Shown: positions 1-10,400 of the stretch, piece by piece
How the letters are laid out: each line of letters starts with the position of its first letter
How positions within the stretch are numbered: the stretch's first letter is position 1
Made by a program: the position numbers and the translations under genes
NCBI GenBank assembly: GCA_028551475.1
Contig: CM052357.1
Coordinates: forward strand, 3,596,001-3,660,000
DNA from: Casuarina equisetifolia
Taxonomy: Eukaryota > Streptophyta > Magnoliopsida > Fagales > Casuarinaceae
DNA length: 64,000 nucleotides
Direction of reading: 5' to 3'
The notes under the pieces: model-generated
The model's input: only the letters and a program-made list of their open reading frames with translations
What the model was told of the DNA's origin: nothing
Database searches by the model: none

Positions 1-709
1 CTTCAATAATAGCATGCAAGAAATTAGCTCAAAACCCTTAAAAGAACTTCCCATTTTTGAAATAGATTTCCTCCCTAAACCCTTAATGAGATTATTCCAA
101 ATATCTCTGAAAATAGGTTGCATGATGGAAAAAGTATTTCCAAATAAGGAGTTCAAACCTGTCATATGAGAATCTGAGCATATCTTCATAGCTTGAATGG
201 ACATCGATTATGATCTTCACGGCTTCTCATCAACCAAAGCATAATCTTGTGATAGGGATGTAATGCATTCCATTTTTGGTTTTGGCTAAATAATGAATGA
301 TTTTGATGGCTTCTCATAAACAAGAGTATAATATGGTCTATTGGAATGAGAATGAGCAATGGCAATCAGATATGAGATATACGGTTTTCACGGGTTAGGG
401 TTTTCTCATTTTTCAAGCGAGGCTTGATTAATGAATATGCACTAGCTGCCTTGAGAGTAAGCATAGTAGGTTAGGCTAGTGCTTAATTAAACACCATTTT
501 TGGATTGTGAGTTGGTTATCACATTATTAGGATTGACACGTGATACTGCAACTTGGGCTAGAGAATAAATTGAATATCCGAACATACACTGCACCAAAAA
601 GAAAAAGATACCTTCCAAGCATAATTTGCACCAAAACAAGTAACATTGATATAAGTGAATGAAATATTTTGTCCTATCAAAACATTGTAATTCCACAATT
701 TTCTTTAGT
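1..709. other. Unassigned intergenic DNA
   Basis: AT-rich sequence with no frame I recognise. It runs straight into the Ty3/gypsy fragment that follows and may belong to the same dead element, but I see no LTR boundary or gag motif in it. Confidence 0.4.
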
Positions 710-775
710 GACATATTAGTATACAATAAGATGTAGAAAGATGACATATTAGTATACAATAAGATGTGGAAAGAT
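710..775 (+). repeat. 33-bp direct tandem duplication
   Basis: Two adjacent 33-bp copies (710-742 and 743-775) differ at one base. They cover the ILVYNKMWK part of the gypsy reverse transcriptase, so the duplication arose inside the dead element. Confidence 0.85.
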
Positions 776-1390
776 CATCTTGAACATCTAAGACTTATGC
801 TGGAAGTCTTGAAAAGAAAACATTTGTGTGAAAGGCTCTCTAAGTATGAATTTGGGAGAATTAAGATTCAATTTTTAATATATGTCATTAATGCACAAGG
901 GATAATAGTGCACCAAGGAAAGATAAAAGATGTCATCCAATGACTTACTCCTAAATCTTTAAAGTCCTTAATGACGGGGTTTCTAAGACTAACAAGGTAC
1001 TACAAAAGATTCATTTAGATATATTGAAACATTATTGACATGTCAAAGTGTGATGTGTCAAAGTGTGGAGCTAGAGATGTCTTCTCACAAGGAAATTGGA
1101 CAATAGTTTATTTCAGTAATGACTTACATGGAGTGACTAGTGACTGTCAACGGATTAAAATGAATTTTTAGCGATTGTAATGGCAATTTAGAATGGAGGC
1201 ATTATTTGTTGGGTAGTTAGTTTTTCATTCAAACAAATCATAAGAACCTTAAATTCATTTAGGATTGAAAGATTGTAACCTTAGCTCAATAGTAATGGCT
1301 ATTAAATTAATAGTGGTATAATTTCATATTAAGTATAATGTGGAGAAGGAGAATACAACTACAAACACATTATCCTACAGGGATTAGGAG
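710..1390 (+). mobile_element. Decayed Ty3/gypsy retrotransposon, RT to RNase H fragment
   Basis: Translating the plus strand across several frame breaks gives a row of gypsy polymerase signatures in the right order. First comes reverse transcriptase around the DD-ILVY box (DILVYNKMWKDHLEHL near 745-795), then the thumb motif FLRLTRYYKRFI near 975-1015. RNase H-like text follows (IVYFSNDLHGVTSDCQ near 1105-1150), and the RNase H tail KYNVEKENTTTNTLS near 1330-1375 resembles the usual end before integrase. Stop codons and frameshifts occur throughout, so it is non-coding now. No LTRs, primer-binding site or integrase were seen. Confidence 0.8.
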
Positions 1391-2339
1391 GCTAGTGTAG
1401 GCAATGAGGTGGGGAGAATAGAAAAGTCGTGTCATGCCATCTCTTAACCAATCCCCTTTGGATTGAAACTATTAAAGAAGAAATTAGGAGCAATAATGAG
1501 GCTTAGCAATTGGTTGAATGCATTCAACAAGGGAAAGCAATGGGACCTAGGCAACATATTTTGGGCTTTATGTATTTTGGGCTTTGTAAGAATGTATTGT
1601 GTATTAGGCTTGTATGTAGTTTGACTTGCAAGTTTTGCGTGGAAAAGGATCAAATTCGTGCAAGGGATTGTTGGTAGTGTTGAAATAGGTAGGGAACCTT
1701 GGAGAGAGACCGTCTAGCATCATGATTGCAAAAAATAGAGTGAAATGGGTTAGAGCTTCTTAGACTGAGCTTCTAGGTATTTTTCTTCTTTTGTCTAGCT
1801 AGCTTGCTTGTACCATAGCTTAGTGGAGACTCTTTAATCTTACTGAGGATTCGTTCTACTAGGACCAATCTTAGGTCTAGAGTTGTTGCGTCTACTTCAC
1901 ACCAACGCCAAAAGCATTTCCCAATTACTTACCTTTAGTAGGTCAATATTGCAACCTTACGAGACAACTAGATGTATGAGTTTGGGTGCATATACAAGGC
2001 ATAAATATCGGTCCTTTAAGTTATTTAGATTATAATAAAAAATTTAAAAATTATTTTGATGTAAAAAAAATGTGCCTTTCAAGATAATATTTGTTTCTTA
2101 AAAATTGTATAAATATAATGTATTAATACTTGGGGATAAATTTTATTCCTTCCTTGCCAGGGAAACAGGGGAACAATTGGGTGCTGTGGTGGACACTGTG
2201 GAGAGCAGAGAAGAAAGGAAGAACAAACACAATTAAAAAGGTTTTTGGTTTTTCATTGATCATTTCTCTCCACTCTACAAATGAATCCGTTCCTATTTCT
2301 ATACAAGTCTTTAAGTGAAATCGTTCTTATTATAATCTG
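1391..2339. other. Intergenic, nothing recognised
   Basis: No coding signature was found. The start may be the 3' remainder of the gypsy element and the last 200 bases may hold the poly(A) region of the minus-strand JAZ gene, but neither boundary can be fixed by eye. Confidence 0.4.
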
Positions 2340-2568
2340 TAGAGTCTCCGGCAGGTGCAGCGAGGCACGCTGGCCTTTCCGTGTTGCAGACAACAGTGCA
2401 GTGTGGCTCCTCTATGCAGTCGCTACCTTGGGAACTCTCATCAAGTCACACTTGTAAAGGGGAGACGAAACATCTCCAGTGTTAAGCGTGACTTCACTTG
2501 ACTTGAGGCCGTGAGCTCGGACCTAATGATTTGGACGATGTGAAGTCTTCTAAAACCAATGCCATTAA
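2340..2568 (-). other. Probable JAZ 3' UTR
   Basis: Sequence directly after the JAZ stop codon, noticeably less AT-rich than the flanks. An AATAA-like element reads on the minus strand near 2325-2335. The transcript end is inferred, not seen. Confidence 0.4.
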
Positions 2569-3429
2569 CTACTGAAAGTTAGATCCACTCTTCCTGCACA
2601 GCGGACGGTTGTATGGCATTGTTGCTTGGATTCGATGCTTCCGCTTCTGGAGAAAATGCTGCAGCGATCTCTTCATGCAAAGACCGGAAGTAGGAGCGTT
2701 TATCGTTGACATCACGGCCGGCGAAGACGGCTCCGACCCAGTTAGAGTTTTCATCCTCTCCTCCTTTTCCCTATTAGCAAGGAATAGAATGGTTCTGGCC
2801 TGAAACATTTATGGCAGAAATTAATCAGATGAGAAATGTGGGAAAATGTAAAATAAATGGTAAATAAAGTCATAAACGATTTGAAACTAATTAACCCTGC
2901 AACAAAAAGTAATTTTACGGTACGCGTTTTGTGTGATATTGTGCATATAAAATAATCATTTATCGGATGTTCGGTGAAACTTCACTAGCTACCAACAACT
3001 TGTCGGCAGGTTAATTTGCAAGCAATTTCTTGATTACAAGCTTACAATTACTGAGAAAGACGGGATAGAGAAAAGACTCCTAAAAAGCAAGATCAGGCTT
3101 TCTAACAACCCAGAAGTGACGATCTTGTGCAGAAATCCAGAATTCGAACACCAAAGATATGAGCAAATGTCAAAAGTTTACGGCATTCTTGATGCTGGGA
3201 CCATGTATTCAAGGAAAACAACCCAGACAGTACGGACCAAAGGACTTTACCTGAAGCTCTGTGACATCAGAAACGCAAATCTTGCCATTGTAGAAGATGG
3301 TCAACTTCTGTTGCTGCTGTTGCTCGTGGTGCTTCTGCTCCGAGCTTGCACTTTCCTCTGCCATCCTTCAGATACACCCACATGACCATAATCAGAAAAC
3401 AGTATAGAGACAAAGAGAAACAGAGAAAC

Positions 3430-3482
<53 letters not shown>

Positions 3483-3574
3483 GGGGGAGGGGGGGGAGAG
3501 GGAGCATACATGGGATGGTGGTCCGAGTCGGAGGAAGGAAAGAGGCGAAGCTCCAAGTTGCAGTTCCTCCTCAT
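2569..3574 (-). CDS. JAZ: JAZ/TIFY jasmonate-response repressor, JAZ7/JAZ8 type, three exons
   Basis: Exons on the minus strand are 3574-3510, 3365-3251 and 2799-2569, giving 136 aa. All junctions are GT..AG; exon 1 ends in a split ATG codon. Residues 7-11 are LELRL, an LxLxL EAR motif for direct TOPLESS recruitment. TIFYNG is at 44-49 within the ZIM domain (about 42-77), which mediates dimerisation and NINJA binding in the family. The Jas motif is about 99-124 (SLQHFLQKRKHRIQATMPY), which binds MYC factors. Where inducible JAZ proteins carry the LPIAR degron this one has GLCMK, as in JAZ7/JAZ8, so it is probably poorly recognised by COI1 and stable in jasmonate. The Jas motif is not split by the intron many JAZ genes carry there. 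JAZ proteins act in the nucleus as transcriptional repressors. An in-frame upstream ATG at 3601 would add nine residues; I chose 3574 because the family starts MRRNCNLELRL. Family assignment is very secure; the subtype is inferred from the motifs. Confidence 0.93.
3366..3509 (-). other. JAZ intron 1, filled largely by simple repeats
   Basis: The 144-nt intron runs from donor GTATGC (3509-3504) to acceptor CTGAAG (ending 3366). About half of it is the compound (GA)n/(G)n tract, which on the transcribed sense strand is a long pyrimidine run. Confidence 0.85.
3432..3502. repeat. Compound microsatellite (GA)n followed by a 16-base G run
   Basis: A GA dinucleotide run at about 3433-3471 passes into 16 consecutive G at 3472-3487 and another seven-G run after one A. 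It lies wholly inside JAZ intron 1 and explains several spurious low-complexity ORFs in the neighbourhood. Confidence 0.95.
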
Positions 3575-3704
3575 CTTCACCTTCAAAGATATCTTCGTCA
3601 AAGAGAGAGAGAGAGAGGGAAATAGAACGGATCAAATGCTATCACAAGGTTGCTCTTCTTGGGGATGGGAGATTTGGGAGGACGGCTTTGGTAGCAGCCA
3701 GTGA

Positions 3705-3712
3705 TATATATA
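3705..3712 (-). promoter_or_regulatory. TATA box of the JAZ gene
   Basis: TATATATA lies about 130 bases upstream of the JAZ start codon. With a usual 25-35 base spacing, transcription would start near 3675, giving a 5' leader of about 100 nt. Confidence 0.6.
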
Positions 3713-3765
3713 CATGGAGGGAACTTCAAACACGCAACGCGGAGGAGATGGAGGAAGAATTGCAG

Positions 3766-3771
3766 CACGTG
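3766..3771 (-). promoter_or_regulatory. G-box CACGTG upstream of JAZ
   Basis: A perfect CACGTG palindrome about 55 bases upstream of the TATA box. G-boxes are the sites of MYC2-class bHLH factors, which are known to activate JAZ genes, so this fits negative-feedback control by jasmonate. Confidence 0.65.
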
Positions 3772-3875
3772 GAACACAATTTTCCCTCAACCGGAACGAC
3801 TTCGTGCCTCCTGAAATACCGCCTTCTTTATGCTCAATTGCGGTTTCTTTTGTTTGAACTGCTTTTCCTTTTCTG

Positions 3876-3881
3876 CACGTG
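3876..3881 (-). promoter_or_regulatory. Second G-box CACGTG upstream of JAZ
   Basis: A second perfect CACGTG, 110 bases beyond the first. Two G-boxes within 180 bases of a TATA box is a typical jasmonate-responsive promoter layout. Confidence 0.6.
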
Positions 3882-3888
3882 CTTCGGC

Positions 3889-3914
3889 CGTGTCGTCGTC
3901 GTCGTCGTCGTCTT
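3889..3914. repeat. (GTC)n trinucleotide repeat
   Basis: A run of about eight GTC units just distal to the second G-box in the JAZ upstream region. Confidence 0.85.
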
Positions 3915-4226
3915 TTCATGTTTTGCAAAACAGTAACTCCCTGTTTGGTGACGATTAATGGGTTTGGTACTAATTTTTCAAGCCTCGACATCCACGTTGT
4001 CCGTCACAAAACTTGATTTGGACATTTCAACAAGTTTTTGTTTTTCTCTGTTTTTTTTTTTTTTTTGCCATTTTATCTTCTTGTGGCTTGGCCAGATTCC
4101 AATTGACAAGAAGAATTTTCTTGAGGGCTTCCTTTATTTACTTATCATTTCCCCCAAGTCCTTGTCGTAATTTGATGGGCCACTTGCCTGATTCTAACGC
4201 TACATGTTCAAAAAGAATACTTATGG

Positions 4227-4485
4227 GGTTTCGAGATTAATTGTTGGTTACCATTTTGGGCGCGTTTTGCTCAAAGTTATTCTAAAGAATCAGGGGATAA
4301 CAAGGCTGCACCGAACATTATGACTAGACTTCTTGAAAGAGAAAAAGGATTAAAATAAAAAGTTAGTTCCTTTTCTTTTGCTTTATTCTTCTCAAAAAGA
4401 TTAGTTAGGGTTTCGAGACTGAGTATTGGGTCACTATTTTTTTTTTTGGGCACGTTTTGATGAAAGTTTCACTAAAGAATCGTCC
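4227..4485 (+). repeat. Diverged direct repeat pair
   Basis: Segment 4227-4300 (gtttcgagattaattgttgg ... cgttttgctcaaagtt ... ctaaagaatc) recurs at 4411-4485 with substitutions and an added T run. A local duplication with a period of about 185 bp. Confidence 0.7.
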
Positions 4486-5184
4486 AAGGAAAGTGGGAAA
4501 TTCAGTAGTCGAACTTGAACTTATCTGCACCGAATATTACGACTAGGCATTTTTTTAGATTTAATTATAAGGCTATTATTTACCATTTGAGAGGCAAGTT
4601 TGGATGGAATTTATTCTTTAACTTCGAATTTGAACAAGGCTTCACCCAATATCAAGACTATAAACTTAACAAGCACCTAATTCAATTCTTTCTGAGATTT
4701 TTGGGTCTTAAATTTGATATTGAGTAAATCGGTATGTGTGTTTTGGGGGAGGGGGCTACATTTATTAAAAATTGAAAACTAAAAAAGATTAGAAAGTCTA
4801 TTGTCATAATCCAAATAGATTAGTCCATAATTAGTTAACAGGTTTAAGTCTTTTAACATGATAGTTGAAAATCGTAACAATTTGATATCTAAGCTAACCA
4901 TCATTCCAAGTTTGAATATTGATGTGAGCAAATCTTGGTATGTGTCATGTTGGGTGCATGCCATGGAACGAAGGGCTCCAAAAGTCAAGGAGGGTAAGAG
5001 TGGGCTACTAGCAACGGAGGCTACTTAGAGAATGGGATGTCATAGGTGGACCATTGAGGGGTTAGATGCAGAGTTTAGTAGAGTTGTGAGTCCCAAATAG
5101 ATTATTTCTATCAATAAGTCTAGGCCTTTTGACAAAATGATAAAAGTTCATAACATCTACTTCACATGATTCTTAAACAATTTG

Positions 5185-5215
5185 AAAATAAATAAATAAA
5201 TAAATAAATAAATAA
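5185..5215. repeat. (AAAT)n microsatellite
   Basis: About seven AAAT units in intergenic DNA; reading it on the minus strand gives a meaningless Leu-Phe-Ile-Tyr repeat. Confidence 0.95.
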
Positions 5216-7424
5216 GGTAAAGCTAGGCCACGTTTAAAACGGCAGTACCTTTTCCATCTTTGGTCCATGAAAGTTCTTGCTCCCCTTGTTTCTTTAATTT
5301 CAAGGCATGTCAGCCATGCGAGACGTGGAGTGTCTGTGAAGGGATCACGTTTCTCGTGGGCTCCGTACTTTTGAGATTTGTTCTTGCAAAGTGAAAACAA
5401 AAGCAAAAATCACTTTCGCAGTTCCTCTTTAGAGTGCATCTTGGTTCAAACGACAAGACATGAACTTGGGAAGTTTGTTTGGGGATGAAGCCCAATTGGG
5501 GAACTCCTAAATCATTTCCATGATGATACTAAGAAGTTTCGTGCTTATCCAAATAAGAAAAGGAAAAATAGGTTCTAACTGTTCCCAAAAGATCAAACGG
5601 GTACGTTTGTATGAGTGAATATTTAATTATATTTAATGAAAAAAAATGGATTTAGACTACGAGGGAGATTTTTGCATGATAATAATGGCATATGGTAAAT
5701 TTTACATGATATAGTACTATGTTTAGTTCATAAGAGATTACTATCGAGAGTAGAATTTCTTATGATAGAAGTAGTACCTAGAGGGTTTTAGGGCTCAAAC
5801 ACATTTAGTTATAGACATCATTTATTATAATATCATCAACTAATAACTTTTTTTGGGCTAAAGATTAGTGTAATTTTACATATGAAATGGGGTTTATCAT
5901 AAATCAACTGTATTCGAGCAGTCTTTTAGATCAAATGGTATAAATTAATTTTAATAAAAACCAGTCACTTTTTTTATGAAATATCAACTTTATTTTATTT
6001 CAAAAAGTAACGACTAACTTTAAAGAAAATCCCAAGTTAATCTTTATTAGATCTGTTGCCAACAATTTCCGAAGCCACTTTTTTGATACCTAACTTCCTT
6101 GTCTAAGGAATCAGTCTCCTTGGTGTGCCGTAGCGATTATTATATTTAAACTATTAATTTTCTCTCTGTTCCTTCTTTCTCTTTCCTTATATATAATAAA
6201 GATATACATTTTTGCTCTTCTCTATTTATTTTTTGTCCTCCCCCAGAAGAGCTGGAGTTTCCCCGTACAACCAACCAGCTTTTTTAGATGAGTTTCGTCG
6301 CAGGGAGGATAACTAAGAACAAACTATGCTCAAGTAAAAGAGTCAATTATATATATACCTTTTAGAAGTATCTTGTATTTTATTTCTATACATGCATCAC
6401 AATCAATGCAAAGTTAGAACGTAAAACACTGATTTTTTTTTATTTTCTATTCTATTTTGTGTCACGTTACTTAAGATGATTGGCTAATTTTCAAAAAAAA
6501 AATTAGACACAATTTATTATCTTATCACCAAAATCATTACGTTTCTTTATGAACCACGCATTTTTTATGCTCATTTTTCTTATTCTTTTCCTTTAACCTT
6601 TGGTTAACTTTTAAAGAGAATAGTCAAATTTCTTGTGTTACTCCTTTATCCATGCACTGACATGCTTTGGTACCTTTTTCTTTCACTAATATATCATTCA
6701 ACCTTTTTAAGTCTTTTCACACCCAGAATCAACTAAAGACTTATTTTGGTTTCCCATCTTATACCACTATTTAATGATAAACCATCTTGGACACGAGTTT
6801 CATAATTTTTTTAAAACAATTATGAATAAAAGGTTAATACTGACATAATTAAATCTCAAAATTTTAGTTTTAGAAATAAAATTAGAGCTTAAAACAAATT
6901 TATACCATAGTCTTCCAAACAACACTTAGTACCTCTATGTTGTCATAGTTTTGTACTTATTACAGCACATAATCCTGTGATAGTTTTAGAAATGATTAAG
7001 ATTTGAAAAACTATGACATAGTGCCCTAATAGTTTTAAATGGTCCAAATATCCATAACCTCACCCACCATCACGTCATCACACAAATAAAAATTTCTTTG
7101 ACCCAAAAACCACTAAAACATTAAAGTATTAATTTTCATGGGACAAAACTTCTTCTAACACGTCTCCTAACAAATAAAGAATAGGACAAGCAATGAAAAT
7201 ATTAAAAAATTAAAAAGGAATTTGAGTTTCAAACAACTCAACCATCACATGAGCATTAGTCGTCCAACGAGCCCTATAATCTGGGGTTTCTTCGAAACTT
7301 CCCTCCACGTCTCTAAAAGTAAGTTATGTCCTTTTCCATCCAAGCGACCTACTCCACTCGAAGACAGTGATTAAAGAAGCATTAGAAGTTACTTGAAAGA
7401 ATTATTTCATTAAAGAAGTATATC

Positions 7425-7640
7425 TTAATGAATAAATTCGACACTTGTACCACGACCTGTACCAGAGTTACGTACAATTTTAGGAACAAAATTACATCGG
7501 GCCCAAGGAATGTATGAATTGACAAGGGCATCTCCTTGAGAGACCAGAAATGAAATTGCAGATACTGGTTTCAAACGCCCATGGTTTTTGCAATCCATAC
7601 CAACCACAAAGCATATCTTCCTGCAGATAAGAAGAGAAGC
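7425..7640 (-). pseudogene. Unrecognised coding-like segment, possible terminal exon
   Basis: On the minus strand an acceptor-like TTATCTGCAG ends near 7620 and is followed by an open frame of about 65 codons to a TAA at 7425. It contains GRLKPVSAISFLVSQGDALV and WARCNFVPKIVRNSGTGRG. The composition looks like protein and the local GC is above the flanks, but I do not recognise a family and see no matching upstream exon. It may be a gene relic or chance. Confidence 0.25.
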
Positions 7641-7699
7641 AAAGAAACAATGAAAGTTTTTATTTTCACGGGAAACAAACAGTGGCCTCTAGCCGGTAG

Positions 7700-7966
7700 A
7701 TTTGGAAATCAAATTCTGGATTTGGGGAGTTCTGGTTTTGGCCTTCCATTTGGATCGGACCAGAACCCCACATGGACAGGACAAGAGGCCAGAGTTGAGC
7801 GAGTCATTGCGGCATGTGGTGAACGTTTTGCACAGTAGTACCGGGGCCCCTCTGGGAGCCGGTAGGTGCGATTCTTACGCCTGCGGGAGGGGCACCCAAT
7901 CTGCTTTTCGGTCCACGGAGGGCGACACCTATGGTTGAGGTTTTGCCACCCATGCAGGTTTGTCAC
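7700..7966. other. GC-richer patch with overlapping ORFs, unassigned
   Basis: This patch is clearly richer in G and C than its surroundings and is open in more than one frame on both strands. One minus frame reads MGGKTSTIGVALRGPKSRLG and stops after about 50 codons; another minus frame runs 85 codons. No family was recognised, so I do not call a gene. Confidence 0.25.
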
Positions 7967-9548
7967 ATATGACTTATGAGGTTAAGAAATGGTATTCAAT
8001 TAAAATATGTTTTGGGCATATGTCTTTTAAACCGACGTCGTACCATACACGTCCCGCACACGCAGTAGACACTATCTTGTGATTGATGTGTACAGGGAAT
8101 CTCATTCTCCAAGGAGATAAGGAGAAGAAAAAAGCAAACATTGACCTTGCTGGTCACGAGTTCAATTTGCCTGTCCTCGTACGAAGCTGGCAGAAGAGAA
8201 CCTGCTCTCTTCTTTTTCTGCTGATAAAGATGGGCATGGCTTTACATATTTGGTCACTGATTTTATCTTTAAAACCGGTTTTGGCAGTATATTATCTTTT
8301 TCTTTTTTTTCTTATATAAAGGATTTAAGATAATTGTTATTGGATATACACAAAAAAAGAAAAAAAACTTTTTTTTCACATATATGAAGAATTTCCAAAT
8401 AATATTTACATATTGTGCAATTTTATCTTACTGCTTCTTAACATCCCCGTTTAACCTAAACGTGAGAAAGAACTTTTATATAAGAAGTTTTGTCTACAAG
8501 TGAAAGAGTACTATATTTAAAATTAGACCTCAATAGTATCTAAGAGCTTTAACATATGAGGGGTGAAGGTTCGACCCTCCCCTCTCCTAATAAATTTCTT
8601 AATCCCCTCAACCCCATCTCGAAATAAAGACTTTGGTACTATATTAGAAAATCAATTTCATCTCAAAATAATAATATAACAAGAGGTCATGTTGTTTCAT
8701 ATTTAAATTGAGTTTTTAATAAATTTCGTAACAATATAGCACAACAATTTTACATTATTTATTTAACTATCATATTGAAGTAATATAAAACACATTCTGT
8801 TTTAATTTTTCTTTAGTCCGAGTATGAGAATGTAATGAAGATCTCTACTTTTCCCCATATAACCAAGTACCATATAGACCTATAAGACATTTTTTGAAAT
8901 TCAACTTTTTTTTTGTTAATTACAGTTGTATTGTTATATATGTTTTTAAGCTAGAATGAAATTTGTTGTTATGTTTCTCTTACAGTTTATTGTAATCTAC
9001 ATTTTCTTTGTAAAAAACATAATAAGGAGAATGACTGTTTCTGATATATAAAAAATATTATTAAAAAAATGATTTAACCATATAAAACACTCAAGCTTTT
9101 CAAAAGAATTATGCTTGGCATGCTTTCTACGACCTTTAGTTGGTATAACGACATTTCATCATTTAAGTTTTCTTTCTCTAGTTGATCTTACACCAAACAA
9201 CTTTATTCTCTATTGAAAGAAAAAATGCAGAGACTTACCAACTAAGATTGCAACTTTGAATTGCAGTTCATGTCGGCAAAGTGTATCACAATCTCTTCTT
9301 TCTCGAGCAGTTCGCATCAGAATCTGCTCACATTTTTATGGAAGCTCGGAAGAGATTTTCCTCAAATAATTGCGGATAAAAAATGACCAACCTAATTCAG
9401 GACCATAGGTTACGAGCCCACCACGTGCATGCATTTGGTAGGTTTAACGGTGCTCAACATTTTGGGAGATTTTATAGTAGAGCATGCAACAAACGCACTT
9501 AATAAAGATAAATAAATATTAAGGATTCCACAAGGTTGCGCAAATTAA
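7967..9548. other. Intergenic, AT-rich
   Basis: No gene recognised apart from the SINE-like piece listed separately. A short plus-strand open stretch near 9268-9385 (MSAKCITISSFSSSSHQ...) lacks supporting context. Confidence 0.4.
8528..8610 (+). mobile_element. Possible tRNA-derived SINE head
   Basis: A B-box-like GGTTCGACCCTCC (8568-8580) follows an A-box-like stretch (TAGTATCTAAGAGCTT, 8534-8549) at pol III spacing, a common arrangement in plant SINEs. No tail or target-site duplication was identified. Confidence 0.35.
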
Positions 9549-9772
9549 CTGTTTTTTTTTTCCTTCTTCTTTTAAGTTAGGGTAAAAGGGGACTAAAAAT
9601 GTCTCGCTATTTTACCATTTAGGTAAGAATTTTCCTTCAGCTTCAACGATAGAGACCACAACTCATATTCATTCAAAATCATTTTTTTTTTCCTTCTTGT
9701 AAGTTAGGTAAAAAGGAACTAAAAATGTCTCAATGTTCTATGATTTAGGTAAGAATCTTCCTTCAATTTCAA
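9549..9772 (+). repeat. Diverged direct duplication, about 95-bp unit
   Basis: Copy one (9549-9645) and copy two (9682-9772) share a T-run plus CCTTCTT, then AAGTTAGG, then CTAAAAATGTCTC, then ATTTAGGTAAGAAT and CCTTCA, in the same order with about 85% identity by eye. Confidence 0.75.
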
Positions 9773-10357
9773 CTAACTACTACACAACTCATAAAATTAT
9801 TATTTTGTCATTGTCTCTAATTTGAGTTAACTACTAACACATTCTTGGGTGGCATCGCAAAGTCATTGTAACGAATTTTAGGCTTGAGAGTGGAGGCAAG
9901 GAATGGAGAACTAAGCAGGCTGTTGAACTACTGCTATGTCCCACCATCTAGGTCACCTGTTACCATCAAAGCCTTGACCTTTTCGTTTCGCCTTTTGCTT
10001 TTGTGTCTGCAAGTTTTCAAACACCCAACTCAAATTATTGGCGCACCAACCGTCTAAATTAATTGCTTTTATATCTCATTTATCCCATTTTTAGCACATG
10101 GGACAGTATTTAAAGCGGGCCGACAAGATGAAATGGAGGCCGAGTGAAGAAAGGAAACGAAAAAGAAAACAAAAAGGGAAGGAAAATAATAATTTGATGC
10201 GTTTAGATGTTGGGTTCTTTTCACCAAGCATGGAGAAAAGGGGGTTTCCGGGTTCTTATGGAATGGTTCAAAGAGTGAAAAAGTTCTTCAAAATTTGTAT
10301 CTCTTGTTGTTTAGGGAAATTTTGACCGTAGACAGTCATGCTTTGGTTCTTTGACTC

Positions 10358-10400
<43 letters not shown>

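Larger units (their letters stand above)
3992..7424. other. Intergenic, AT-rich, no genes recognised
   Basis: No convincing coding frame. The stretch holds one diverged direct repeat pair, an (AAAT)n microsatellite and many A/T runs. Confidence 0.5.

Noticed and set aside
392-402. GGGTTAGGGTTTT resembling a telomere repeat
   Set aside because: Only about one and a half units, within the range of chance.
3267-3936. Several 60-196 codon ORFs on both strands around 3.3-3.9 kb
   Set aside because: They run through the GA/G microsatellite and overlap the JAZ exons in wrong frames; the spliced JAZ reading explains the region better.
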